A DNA stretch of 64,000 nt from UBA5314 sp040217815 (GCA_040217815.1 JBEHWI010000010.1:32218-96217); one strand, 5' to 3'; positions 16,375 through 24,781 are shown, numbered from the stretch's first letter. Notes: generated by a model from the letters alone, not told the origin. Numbers and translations are program-made.

Positions 16375-17319
16375 ATGTACGGAGTGCGCGTCATTGCGGT
16401 GGGTGGTGGAGCGATCAAGGCTTTAAACTATGTGATTGAAAACTATACGTTCTCAAATGAAATAAAAGATCTTGAGTATTTTGCCATAGATACTGATGAG
16501 GATAACCTGGCCTCATCTCTGGCTCCAATCAAAATACATATTGTAGGCAATATTCTTCGAGCTGCCCACTCATCTCTAAATCGTATCAGTGGAGAAGACC
16601 AGGATTGGAGCAGTGATTTTGCTACCCTGGATAAGCAGTTGAACAATAAAACCTATCCGGATTATGTAGTGGTGCTTGCCGCCCTGGGGGGAGAAACCGG
16701 TTCATTATTAGCTCCCCTAGTGGCTGCCCTTAGTAAAAAATGCGGTCCCCTGATGCTCGGAATGGTCACCTTGCCTGGCGAGAATGAAGGACCGACGAGG
16801 CAGGGTAGGGCTGAAAAGGCAAAACATTTGTTAACTGGGCAAGTGGACAGCCTGCTTGAGATCTACTGCGACAGGATTGCTGCCCAGGAGGAGAGCAGTA
16901 CGGTTAATACACATGGCGCAGGTTGTATATCTGTAGTAGCCCAGGCGTTAGAGGCCTATCTGGCACTTATTTTGGACATTGGAGTCATCAATGGCGTGCA
17001 CATGTATGAACGGGTGGGTCACCGCGGACGATTGGCGACAGTTGGAATAGGAAAGGCGATTGGTGAGAATAAGTACCTGGGAGCGGTTGAAACCGCGATA
17101 CTTAGCCCGATTTTAATTGCTCCATTACACCGCGCCAGGGACCTTGTTCTATACATCAGGGGAGATTCGGCCATTAACCTTGAAACCGTATCTGAAATGG
17201 CTGAATATGCCTGGACAACGTGCAGTGAAAACTCCAACTTTGAATTTAATTGTTTCTTTTGGGATAGAGACGAAGTTGTAGTAGTCTTGTTTGGTTTTGG
17301 TCTGGAAAGTACGGAATGA
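16375..17319 (+). CDS. Divergent FtsZ/tubulin-like protein
   Basis: A 314-residue protein behind AAGGGAGGAG. The N-terminal GTP-binding half shows VIAVGGGAIKALNYVIE, a glycine loop AALGGETGS in place of GGGTGTG, and GMVTLPGENEG followed by R, as in FtsZ (VVT-PF-FEG-R). The C-terminal half aligns along its length with FtsZ: ATVGIGKAIGENK, ILSPILIAPLHRARDLVLYI and EVVVVLFGFG. The T7 catalytic loop reads GVINGVHMYE and lacks the aspartates that FtsZ uses for GTP hydrolysis. There is no C-terminal FtsA/ZipA tail. It is unlikely to be the division protein; in this setting it may be a polymerising or scaffold component. Confidence 0.8.
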   Translation: MYGVRVIAVGGGAIKALNYVIENYTFSNEIKDLEYFAIDTDEDNLASSLAPIKIHIVGNILRAAHSSLNRISGEDQDWSSDFATLDKQLNNKTYPDYVVVLAALGGETGSLLAPLVAALSKKCGPLMLGMVTLPGENEGPTRQGRAEKAKHLLTGQVDSLLEIYCDRIAAQEESSTVNTHGAGCISVVAQALEAYLALILDIGVINGVHMYERVGHRGRLATVGIGKAIGENKYLGAVETAILSPILIAPLHRARDLVLYIRGDSAINLETVSEMAEYAWTTCSENSNFEFNCFFWDRDEVVVVLFGFGLESTE

Positions 17320-17378
17320 ACAAGCTCTTTAATGGGTACTGCGGTTAGCTTCTTTTTCTCTCTGAGCCTGGAGGTAAA

Positions 17379-17633
17379 CTAAGATGAAATAAAGATGACT
17401 TGTTCCTTGCCGGTCGCCAATTCCCTGGTTTTAATTACGAGGTGCCTATTTACGTCAACATCAAAGCGAACCTCAATTTGGGGAACTCCTTTGGGAGCAG
17501 GCGGGATTCCATCAAATGTAAATCTGCCTAATGAAGTATATGGCTCCTTAGTATGGTCTTCTCCTTGAAACACGTGAATGTTGAGCGAGGTCTGGTTATC
17601 GTAAGTTGCATTGCCTATATTCCGGACTGAAGG
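17379..17633 (-). pseudogene. Hsp70 (DnaK) substrate-domain remnant
   Basis: The minus-strand frame reads as the Hsp70 beta-sandwich: NATYDNQTSLNIHVFQGED, then LGRFTFDGIPPAPKGVPQIE and VRFDVDVNRHLVIK, and ends with a stop after GKEQVIFISS. The intact dnaK at 41513 has the parallel IGHFKLDGIAPAPRGIPQVE, so this is a related but divergent paralogue. Upstream the frame meets a TAG at 17636; a VGGIF fragment in another frame just beyond resembles the preceding DnaK segment. Only about 80 codons survive and no start is available. It lies antisense between the FtsZ-like and ADP-ribosylglycohydrolase genes. Confidence 0.8.
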
Positions 17634-17806
17634 CTATTAAAGAGGGAAAATCCCGCCAACTAGATATTCGATTCCCACCGAAAGCAACCTTCCTCAAGGA
17701 GAGTGTTTTCAAAACCAGGGCCAGGGGGGATTTGTCTTCGGCAAGGATGATAAGTTAAGATGGATAATCGATTAGCATAATTTTTATTAATATTGCGTTG
17801 CAGGAA

Positions 17807-17836
17807 TTGGCATTTGGCATAATGAATGAATTATAT
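17807..17836 (+). promoter_or_regulatory. Candidate promoter of the ADP-ribosylglycohydrolase gene
   Basis: TTGGCA (17807-17812) and TTATAT (17831-17836), 18 bases apart and about 60 bases before the ATG. Moderate match only. The surrounding stretch 17637-17893 holds no further gene that I can support. Confidence 0.35.
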
Positions 17837-17893
17837 CATAGCTTTATCAAAACAATATATTGATCCAGGGACGCTGAAGGTGAGGAATAAAAT

Positions 17894-18868
17894 ATGGAAG
17901 GCCAATTGCTGAAGAATCGATACAAGGGATGTCTGTTCGGCCTGGCAGTGGGTGATGCTCTGGGGGCTCCGGTCGAGTTTTTGAGTTTACAGGAGATAAA
18001 GCGCACCTATGGAGCGGCCGGAATAGGTAAGTTTGAGCCCTGGAGCGGTTTCCCGGCCGGCAGCTATACCGATGATACGCAGCTCTCTCTGGCCACGGCT
18101 ATTGGCTGCATACGCGCCTGGACCCGGGGGATGGAAAGGGGCATCTGGCACCCGGCTTCCCTGGTTTATTCGGCTTATATGGAATGGCTGGATACCCAGT
18201 CGGTACCGCAGCAGTACCGGGCTCCGGGCAGCACCTGCCTCGATGCCCTGCGCAGCGGTAAGGTAGGAACCGTAGCCGAGCGAATCAATAACAGTAAAGG
18301 CTGCGGTGGGGTCATGAGGACTGCGCCAGCCGGCCTTGTTTTTAATCCCGGGGACGCCTTCAGAGAGGGGGCCGCATTTGCGGCTATAACCCATGGGCAT
18401 ACTTCGGGTTTTTTACCGGCCGGTTTCCTTGCGGAGATGATAGCCCACCTGATTCGAGGAAAAAGTCTGGCTCAGGCCATAGACCTGAGCTTTTTACCCC
18501 TGCAGGAATATGAAGGGAGCCATGAAACCATAAACTGTCTCAATACGGCTTTGCGGTTGGCCGAGAGCAGCCTGCCGGTTGAGCAATGTATAGAAAAAAT
18601 AGGCGAAGGATGGGTAGGTGAAGAGGCCCTGGCTATCGCCGTTTATTGTGCGCTAAAATTTGACAGCGATTGGCTTGGCGGTACCCTGGCAGCTGTAAAC
18701 CATTCCGGGGACAGCGATTCCACCGGGACTATAACCGGTGCCATACTGGGCACTTTGCTGGGTTTTCAGGCTATTCCCGGACAGCTCACCGCCCAGGTGG
18801 AAAACGCCAGTTGCATAGAGAACCTGGCCCTGCAAATGTGGGAAATGTTCGGTTCAGCTGTTCTTTAG
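17894..18868 (+). CDS. ADP-ribosylglycohydrolase family protein
   Basis: A 324-residue all-helical DraG-like hydrolase that removes ADP-ribose from proteins or small molecules using a binuclear metal site. The metal ligands are visible: YTDDTQL near residue 57 and NHSGDSDSTGTI near 270, with the opening GCLFGLAVGDALGAPVEF typical of the family. A central GCGGVMRTAPAG and ITHGHTSG line the active site. It follows the TIR/RyR/FtsZ-like island and would suit NAD/ADP-ribose metabolism there, but it has its own candidate promoter and could be independent. The ribosome binding site is GGTGAGG. Its stop overlaps the convergent gene by four bases. Confidence 0.92.
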   Translation: MEGQLLKNRYKGCLFGLAVGDALGAPVEFLSLQEIKRTYGAAGIGKFEPWSGFPAGSYTDDTQLSLATAIGCIRAWTRGMERGIWHPASLVYSAYMEWLDTQSVPQQYRAPGSTCLDALRSGKVGTVAERINNSKGCGGVMRTAPAGLVFNPGDAFREGAAFAAITHGHTSGFLPAGFLAEMIAHLIRGKSLAQAIDLSFLPLQEYEGSHETINCLNTALRLAESSLPVEQCIEKIGEGWVGEEALAIAVYCALKFDSDWLGGTLAAVNHSGDSDSTGTITGAILGTLLGFQAIPGQLTAQVENASCIENLALQMWEMFGSAVL

Positions 18869-19203
18869 CGAGCCAGAAGCCCGGCCAGAAGGAGAAGAGC
18901 CATAGCCGCTATCTGTTTTAGGGTTGGCATCTGGTGTACAAAGAACATGGCCCCCAGTGACTGAGTAATAATAGCGGTTCCCAAAGTTATAACGAATATC
19001 AAAAACAAGCTGATGTTGTTCTGATAGGCAAAAAACCAGCCCAGGATAGTGAGAAAATTGGCTGCCACTATGACCAGGGCAAAACGAAGGTTCATTGAAA
19101 CGAAGCCTGACCAGGAACCAGCCGAGGTGAGATAGACGTTGGTCATATTTACGGCTATTTGACCGATTAAAATAGGCGCAAAGATCTTTAAATATACCGG
19201 CAT
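18865..19203 (-). CDS. Small four-helix membrane protein, EamA/SMR-like
   Basis: A 112-residue integral membrane protein with four hydrophobic helices. It starts at ATG 19203 behind GGGGAGGG; the longer frame to 19269 adds a charged tail without a better ribosome binding site. The size and the helix pattern, with LGTAIITQSLGAMFF and a final LLLLAGLLAR, resemble half-size drug/metabolite transporters, which work as dimers. The substrate is unknown. It converges on the ADP-ribosylglycohydrolase gene with overlapping stops. Confidence 0.7.
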   Translation of the reverse strand: MPVYLKIFAPILIGQIAVNMTNVYLTSAGSWSGFVSMNLRFALVIVAANFLTILGWFFAYQNNISLFLIFVITLGTAIITQSLGAMFFVHQMPTLKQIAAMALLLLAGLLAR

Positions 19204-19447
19204 GAACCGCCCTCCCCGATTAATACTATTCCAATCCCGCCGCCACTGACACCTCATCCAATATAACATTTTGCCCCGGGGCTATGGAAATGTTTTAAAA
19301 GTTCAAACCAGCGGCGGATTATATTGGCTCGTTTGTTTCAAGCAGGTCCTCCTATCGAGATATGTAAAGGCGGCGTTTTAAATGGGATAGGAATCGTAAT
19401 ACTTAAAATAGAATATTAGAGAGAAAGTATAGCAGGGGGGATGTTAT

Positions 19448-20842
19448 GTGGAAAAGGTGGCAGTAAGACAACTGGTGCGCTTAAGCCAGGATTACGCCGG
19501 GCAATACATTGAAGTTAACGGATGGATAAGGAGCAACCGCGACCAGAAGTCTTTCGGATTCATAGCCTTGAATGACGGCACCCATTTCAGCACCATCCAG
19601 GTGGTTTATGATAGAGATTCTCTGGATAATTATGAGGATGTGGCCCGGTTCAGGGTGGGCTCGGCGGTAACGGTGAGGGGCTTGATGGTTTTGACCCCAC
19701 AGGCCAAACAGCCCTTTGAAATAAAGGCCCGGGAGATTGTCCTGGAAGGTGACGCACCGGAGGACTATCCCATTCAACCCAAAAGGCACACCAGGGAATT
19801 CTTAAGGGAAGTGGCTCATTTGCGCCCGCGCACCAATCTTTTTGCCGCCGTATTCAGAGTACGCTCTCTCCTGGCCTATGCCATTCACCAGTTCTTTCAA
19901 GACCGCGGTTTTTTATATGTTCATACCCCGATAATAACGGCCAGCGATGCCGAGGGAGCCGGGGAAATGTTCCGGGTCAGCGTTCTGGACCCCCGCAACC
20001 CGCCTCTTTCAGATCATGGAGAGGTGGACTTTTCCCAGGACTTCTTTGGCAAAAAGACCAGCCTGACGGTAAGTGGGCAATTGGAAGCCGAAGTGTTTGC
20101 CCTGGCCTTTCGCGATGTCTATACCTTCGGTCCTACTTTTAGGGCGGAGAACTCCAACACCGCTCGCCACGCCGCTGAGTTCTGGATGATTGAGCCGGAA
20201 ATCGCTTTTGCCGATCTCCAAGACGACATGCAGCTGGCTGAAGCGATGGTCAAGTATGTAATTGGATACATTTTGGAAAGAGCCCCTGAGGAGTTGGAGT
20301 TCTGCAACGCGTTTGTAGACAAGGGTCTCCTTCAGAGACTTCAGGATCTGGTTCAGGCCAAATTTGCCGCCATAACCTATACCCGGGCGATCGAAATTCT
20401 CCAGGCGGCTGAACAAAAATTTGATTATCCGGTAGCCTGGGGTAGTGATTTGCAGACTGAACACGAACGGTATCTGACCGAAAAGGTCTTTCAGAAGCCG
20501 GTGTTTGTTACCGATTATCCGCGGAATATAAAGGCCTTTTATATGAGGCAAAACGATGACGGTAAAACCGTTGCTGCTATGGACCTGCTGGTGCCCGGAG
20601 TGGGTGAACTGATAGGTGGCAGCCAGAGGGAAGAAAGGGCCGAAGTCCTTGAGGGGCGCATTCACGAACTGGGCATGGAAGATGAGGGGTTGTGGTGGTA
20701 CCTGCAGCTGCGGAAATACGGCGGAGTCAAGCACGCCGGGTTTGGCCTGGGATTTGAAAGGCTGGTTATGTACGCAACCGGGGTCACCAATATAAGGGAT
20801 GTCATACCCTTTCCCCGCACTGTGAATTCCTGCGATTTCTAA
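19448..20842 (+). CDS. asnS: Asparaginyl-tRNA synthetase
   Basis: A 464-residue class IIb synthetase charging tRNA-Asn with asparagine. The N-terminal OB-fold anticodon domain opens with YIEVNGWIRSNRDQKSFGFI. Motif 2 is FRAENSNTARHAAEFWMIEPE (about 231), and motif 3 is GFGLGFERLVMY followed by IRDVIPFPRT (about 431). The ENSNT and NIRD patterns favour Asn over Asp specificity. Translation starts at GTG behind GGGGGG. No T-box leader is seen in the 180 bases upstream. A terminator follows. Confidence 0.95.
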   Translation: MEKVAVRQLVRLSQDYAGQYIEVNGWIRSNRDQKSFGFIALNDGTHFSTIQVVYDRDSLDNYEDVARFRVGSAVTVRGLMVLTPQAKQPFEIKAREIVLEGDAPEDYPIQPKRHTREFLREVAHLRPRTNLFAAVFRVRSLLAYAIHQFFQDRGFLYVHTPIITASDAEGAGEMFRVSVLDPRNPPLSDHGEVDFSQDFFGKKTSLTVSGQLEAEVFALAFRDVYTFGPTFRAENSNTARHAAEFWMIEPEIAFADLQDDMQLAEAMVKYVIGYILERAPEELEFCNAFVDKGLLQRLQDLVQAKFAAITYTRAIEILQAAEQKFDYPVAWGSDLQTEHERYLTEKVFQKPVFVTDYPRNIKAFYMRQNDDGKTVAAMDLLVPGVGELIGGSQREERAEVLEGRIHELGMEDEGLWWYLQLRKYGGVKHAGFGLGFERLVMYATGVTNIRDVIPFPRTVNSCDF

Positions 20843-20855
20843 AAAGTGAAATTCT

Positions 20856-20893
20856 AAAGCCTCCGGCAGGATTAGCTGCAGGAGGCTTTTTGT
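20856..20893 (+). terminator. Terminator after asnS
   Basis: AAGCCTCC and GGAGGCTT close a stem with an inner GGCAG/CTGC, followed by TTTTTG. On the minus strand the neighbouring polymerase gene starts upstream and ends at 20906, so it may serve both. Confidence 0.75.
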
Positions 20894-20905
20894 TTGCTGA
20901 AGGCT

Positions 20906-21832
20906 TTAGACCGTGGCCACCAGGATGCCCAGGCGCTCCTGCGCCCCTGCCAGGCTCTGCCCGTCGTTTAAAACCGGGGCAAATATATCACCGTATTGGT
21001 GCAAACGGGGAAGGATGGTTTTTATAGTGAATTGGGAAGGTTCAATGCTGTCTATTTCCTCCCAGTGCAGGGGGCAGGAAACCGGGGCTCTCGGCCTGGG
21101 GCGCACGCTGTAGGGGGCGCACAGGGTCTGGCCGCGGGCATTTTGCAGGTAATCGACATAGATCAGAGAACCGCGTTTATTAACTTTCCTTTCGATAGTG
21201 GCCAGTTCCGGGATCAGATGGCAAACGGTGGCGGCCACCGGTTGGGCGAAATCACGGATTTGCTTGTAATCGTACTGGTTTTGAACCGGAATGTATATAT
21301 GAAGACCTTCCGCTCCGGAAGTTTTAATATAGGAACGCAGCTTAAGCTCATCCAATACATGCTTAACCGTCCAGGCCACTTTCGCCACCTGTTTAAAGGT
21401 GTTGCCGGGAGAGGGATCCAGATCAATAACTACAAAATCAGGGTAGTCGGGTGTCGCCGTCCGGGACAGCCAGGGATGCATTTCCAGGGCGGCCTGATTG
21501 GCCAGCCAGACCAGATCAGCCACACCTGAAGCGAGTATAAAGTGGATATCCCTATCGCTTTCCTGGCTATGGTAGGTAAAGGTATTCATCCAATCGGGCA
21601 GGTGGGCGGGGGCGTTCTTCTGGTAGAAACCTTTACTGTCAATGCCGTCCGGATAACGGGTCCAAACCAGGGGGCGTTCCTGGAGGTGGGGAACCAGGTA
21701 GGGGGCGGCTTCCGAATAATAGTGGATCAGGTCAACCTTTTTATAGCCTTCTTGCGGCCAAAATACTTTATCTATATGGGAAAGGGGTATTATATGGCCG
21801 TTTACTTCTACATTGGAAACTTCTTTAGGCAC
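20906..21832 (-). CDS. ligD: LigD-type polymerase domain protein (NHEJ)
   Basis: A 308-residue stand-alone LigD polymerase domain of the archaeo-eukaryotic primase family, which fills in ends during non-homologous end joining. The catalytic DLDPS acid pair (about residue 137), SGAEGLHIYIP and the later VDYLQNARGQT aspartate are intact. It opens with LSHIDKVFWPQEGYKKVDLI, the usual N-terminus. It lies 747 bases beyond the ligase-domain gene on the same strand, separated by an unrelated plus-strand lipoprotein, so the LigD functions are split over separate genes. Start at ATG 21832. Confidence 0.92.
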   Translation of the reverse strand: MPKEVSNVEVNGHIIPLSHIDKVFWPQEGYKKVDLIHYYSEAAPYLVPHLQERPLVWTRYPDGIDSKGFYQKNAPAHLPDWMNTFTYHSQESDRDIHFILASGVADLVWLANQAALEMHPWLSRTATPDYPDFVVIDLDPSPGNTFKQVAKVAWTVKHVLDELKLRSYIKTSGAEGLHIYIPVQNQYDYKQIRDFAQPVAATVCHLIPELATIERKVNKRGSLIYVDYLQNARGQTLCAPYSVRPRPRAPVSCPLHWEEIDSIEPSQFTIKTILPRLHQYGDIFAPVLNDGQSLAGAQERLGILVATV

Positions 21833-22078
21833 TGATAAAACCGCCTTTCATATCCGAATATAAAGCCCACCGGCCAGATGCCCCGCTGATGGTCTGTGCA
21901 GCAGGCCCGGAAATAAGGAGACGCATTGTAGATACTATTACCTTTGCCCATCAAAGTTAATTTATTCGTTACCCTGCCTAAAGCGTAAATCAGTTTGGGA
22001 AAGACTTCAATATTAACTGTTTTGCGCTCAGGTATTGTATTATATTTACAGTATTAAAAAAAGGATGGATGTTTTTAT

Positions 22079-22519
22079 ATGATTAAAAAGTCCGGTCTAT
22101 TTATGTTATCGATATTAATGGTTTTAGTTTTGGCTTCCTGCGCCAAAACGGTTGATAAATCTGAAGTTGCCGGTTATGCAGATCCAACCGCGGAAAGGAT
22201 GCTGTTGGCAGCCAATGGGGACGATTATGCCAGGTATATGGAAACCGCCAATGATACACTCAAAGTAGCCTTGCCAGAAGCTAAATGCAATGAAACCAAC
22301 AAACTGATCCGGGACAAAATAGGCACCTATGTGCCGGGCTCCAAACAGATTAAAAGTGCCGTCCGGGCCACTCAGAACGGCCAGAAATATGTATCGGTAC
22401 AGTATACGGCCAAGTATACCAACGAACCGGAAGAGGTTTCGGTTCTGATAAGCTTTGAAGACAATGAAACCCATAAAGTAGCGGGAATATTTTTGAGCTC
22501 CCCCAAATTGAGAAAATAG
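22079..22519 (+). CDS. DUF3887-like lipoprotein
   Basis: A 146-residue secreted lipoprotein with signal peptide and lipobox VLASC (cysteine about residue 21). The mature part has the mixed fold seen in DUF3887 proteins, ending with VSVQYTAKYTNEPEEVSVLI and a short basic tail. It would sit on the outer face of the membrane; function unknown. TATTATATT-type sequences lie upstream, and a hairpin terminator follows at 22536. Confidence 0.7.
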   Translation: MIKKSGLFMLSILMVLVLASCAKTVDKSEVAGYADPTAERMLLAANGDDYARYMETANDTLKVALPEAKCNETNKLIRDKIGTYVPGSKQIKSAVRATQNGQKYVSVQYTAKYTNEPEEVSVLISFEDNETHKVAGIFLSSPKLRK

Positions 22520-22535
22520 AATTATTTACAGTCAG

Positions 22536-22581
22536 AGGCTGTAATATTGAAAAGGAATGCCGATCTTTACAGCCTTTTTTT
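22536..22581 (+). terminator. Terminator after the lipoprotein gene
   Basis: AGGCTGTAA and TTACAGCCT pair over a 22-base loop and lead into seven T. It abuts the stop of the convergent ligase gene. Confidence 0.7.
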
Positions 22582-23533
22582 ATTTAGGTTGTTCGGCAAA
22601 AAGGCTGCATGCCCGGGCTGGCTGGTCGGAAAAGCCCATAATTACCGGAGAGCGCAGCCGCAAATCTTCGCTCCATTCAGCAAATTCCACTAAAACGGTC
22701 AAGACCGGTCTGAGGTAGACCAGGTTGGGGGCGTTTAGACGTTCAGCAAAGGGTGATGTATCGGATTTAATTGCCGATAGCTCCCGGAACAGGGAGAGCT
22801 TTTGCTCCTCATTTAAGCCGGTGCTGGCCCGACCGATGTATACCAGGCGATCCTCCTGGTAAAGGCCCAGCAGCAATGATTTGACCCGTTTACCTTCCAT
22901 GAGCAGGGCTCCAACCACTACTGTGGCCTGCCGCCGGTTTTTGTATTTAAACCAGGATTTATGGTGCTTACCCGCTACATACGGGCTGGATCCCAGTTTA
23001 GCCACAATTCCTTCCATTTCCTGTTCCTTAACCGCCTGGTAAAGTGATGCTCCCTGCTGAAAATCCTCGATTAGATGTATACCCTCCTGGGGATGGAAAA
23101 TACTTTTAAGCATTTGTTTTCTCTCCAGAAGAGGGTAGTCGGTAAGCGGTCTGTCATTTAGATAGAGCAGGTCGAAGAGCATATAATCTACCGCCAGGTT
23201 TTTACAGTGCCGGTTTACGGATGCAGCGGTGCGGGAGTTGTCACGGCTCATTACCGCCGGAAAACTGGGCTTGCCATTTTTTAAAACCACCACTTCACCG
23301 TCTACAATTGCGTTTTGGGCTTTAAGACAGTGGACGGCCTGCTGCAGTTCGGTGTACTGTAGGGTCCGCTCGTGCAGGCGTTTGTTCCAAAGCCGTACCC
23401 GGCTTTTTTCCAAATGGCACAGGATACGGACCCCGTCCCACTTGACCTGATATATGAATCCAGGTTCTTCGTGCAGGTCGTGAGCCAGAACCGGTTCCAT
23501 AACGGCGATGGGTTGATTCAAGCCTATCACCAT
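22580..23533 (-). CDS. ligD: ATP-dependent DNA ligase (LigD ligase domain)
   Basis: A 317-residue ATP-dependent ligase of the NHEJ type. The adenylated lysine is in YQVKWDGVR (about residue 31). Motif III/IIIa lies around DGEVVVL, motif IV is MEGIVAKLGS and motif V is SWFKYK. A short OB domain follows (TVVVGALLMEGKRVKSLLLG). Its ATG is two bases after the stop of the Ku gene, so the two are probably coupled; no strong ribosome binding site is seen. It lacks the polymerase and phosphoesterase domains found in full LigD. Confidence 0.92.
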   Translation of the reverse strand: MVIGLNQPIAVMEPVLAHDLHEEPGFIYQVKWDGVRILCHLEKSRVRLWNKRLHERTLQYTELQQAVHCLKAQNAIVDGEVVVLKNGKPSFPAVMSRDNSRTAASVNRHCKNLAVDYMLFDLLYLNDRPLTDYPLLERKQMLKSIFHPQEGIHLIEDFQQGASLYQAVKEQEMEGIVAKLGSSPYVAGKHHKSWFKYKNRRQATVVVGALLMEGKRVKSLLLGLYQEDRLVYIGRASTGLNEEQKLSLFRELSAIKSDTSPFAERLNAPNLVYLRPVLTVLVEFAEWSEDLRLRSPVIMGFSDQPARACSLFAEQPK

Positions 23534-23535
23534 GA

Positions 23536-24363
23536 TCAGGTACCGGTTTTGGCCGGGGCCTTTTTACGGGTGCGCTTTTCCGGCCTGCGGTCTTTTTCCG
23601 CCAGCTGGATGCTGGCTTTTAAGGCCTCCATCAGATCAACCACTTTGCCCGGTTGGGCGCTTGGTTGGGGAGATACTATTTCCTGACCGGCAATTTTGGC
23701 TTCTATCATCTCCCACAGGGCCTGCCGATGCTGATTGCTGTATTTGCTGGGATCAAAATCGGTGGAGAGGTTGTCAACCAGGCTTACCGCCATCTTGATT
23801 TCGTTCTCGTGAAGTCGGGAGGTTTCCAGCCCACTGCTCAATGATTGGGGGGAGCGTATTTCGTCGGGAAAGAAGAGGGTTTCCATCAACAGGTAGCGGT
23901 CTTTAACCCTCAGAGCGGCCAGGGATTGTTTGCTGCGGATAACCACCCTGGCCAGGGCCACTTTGGAGGTCTGCTGCATGGCTTCAATTAAGAGTGCGTA
24001 GGCCTTTTCCCCACCCGTTGACGGTTCCAGGTAATAACTCTTATCGAAATAGATTGGATCCACCTGGGCCAGGTTTACAAAATCCAGGATGTCTATAGTC
24101 CTGGTGTTTTCCAGGGGGATTCGCTCCAGGTCCTCTTCGTTTATAACCACGTAGCTTCCTTTTTGATACTCATAACCGCGGACGATCTCTTCAGAGCTTA
24201 TCTCCTTGTTGCAGGCGGGGCAGAATTTGTGGTATTCGATCGGAGTCATGCACTGCCGGTGCAAGTAGTTGAATTTTATGTCTTTCTTTTCAGTGGCAAC
24301 ATACATAGCAACCGGTATGTTGACCAGGCCAAAGCTGACCGCACCCTTCCACAATGTCCGCAT
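23536..24363 (-). CDS. ku: Ku protein (NHEJ end-binding)
   Basis: A 275-residue bacterial Ku homodimer subunit that encircles DNA ends and recruits the ligase encoded next to it. It opens with the characteristic MRTLWKGAVSFGLVNIPVAM and has the central ring segments typical of the family. The C-terminal tail is lysine- and arginine-rich, as expected for the DNA- and ligase-binding extension. ATG 24363 follows GGAGG at about ten bases; the TTG three codons upstream is too close to that site. First gene of a Ku-ligase pair. Confidence 0.95.
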   Translation of the reverse strand: MRTLWKGAVSFGLVNIPVAMYVATEKKDIKFNYLHRQCMTPIEYHKFCPACNKEISSEEIVRGYEYQKGSYVVINEEDLERIPLENTRTIDILDFVNLAQVDPIYFDKSYYLEPSTGGEKAYALLIEAMQQTSKVALARVVIRSKQSLAALRVKDRYLLMETLFFPDEIRSPQSLSSGLETSRLHENEIKMAVSLVDNLSTDFDPSKYSNQHRQALWEMIEAKIAGQEIVSPQPSAQPGKVVDLMEALKASIQLAEKDRRPEKRTRKKAPAKTGT

Positions 24364-24472
24364 AATCTTCAAACCTCCGCATATAAAATAGTTCCTTTAT
24401 ATATTCTGGCAGGTGCGCCGGTTAATCATGAGCAGTTGTCTCGTTTTAAGGGGTGGCAAATAATGACTGGGT

Positions 24473-24686
24473 TAGTACAACGTTCCGTATATTGTGTATA
24501 TAAGTTGGAGCAGATTTTTTCGAAGTACAAGGCGGTCGCAGCTCCTTGCCATCCTGGCGCCGCTGCATTAGCCCGTCCATGGGCGTCAGGAATGAGTAAT
24601 ACTAGACGTATTGCGATTGGCGACAACGCAGTTATTCGGAAAAATCTGCCCGAATTATGTGCACGAATATAAGGAACGTTGTACTA
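24473..24686. repeat. Interspersed palindromic element, copy 2
   Basis: The 14-base terminal arms TAGTACAACGTTCC and GGAACGTTGTACTA are perfect, and pairing continues imperfectly for about 60 bases on each side. Read on the minus strand, the core runs CTGCGTTGTCG, GCAATACGTCTAGTATTACTC, CGGGCTAATGC and CCGCCTTGTACTTCG, shared with the copies at 37145 and 41204. It fills the space between the Ku gene and a divergent small membrane ORF. No coding capacity. Confidence 0.8.
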
Positions 24687-24732
24687 GCTTAACCTGGTGG
24701 GCTTTTATATCTTTCAGTCTAAGCTTTGCTTG

Positions 24733-24741
24733 TGCTATAAT
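24733..24741 (+). promoter_or_regulatory. Extended -10 promoter of the 41-residue ORF
   Basis: TGCTATAAT (24733-24741) gives a TGN extended -10, about 40 bases upstream of the ATG at 24782. The -35 is poor, as allowed for extended -10 promoters. Confidence 0.5.
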
Positions 24742-24781
24742 AATAAATTGTTAAGGCTTATTCATTGAGGGAGGATTAACG

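Noticed and set aside
16375..17319. The cell-division gene ftsZ
   Set aside because: The catalytic loop is altered, the C-terminal FtsA-binding tail is absent and no ftsA or division genes are nearby.
19270..19447. A T-box leader before asnS
   Set aside because: No T-box consensus word or terminator/antiterminator pair was found.
22580..24363. A frameshifted single ligD gene
   Set aside because: Ku and ligase are distinct complete proteins with their own starts and stops, and the polymerase domain is complete elsewhere.
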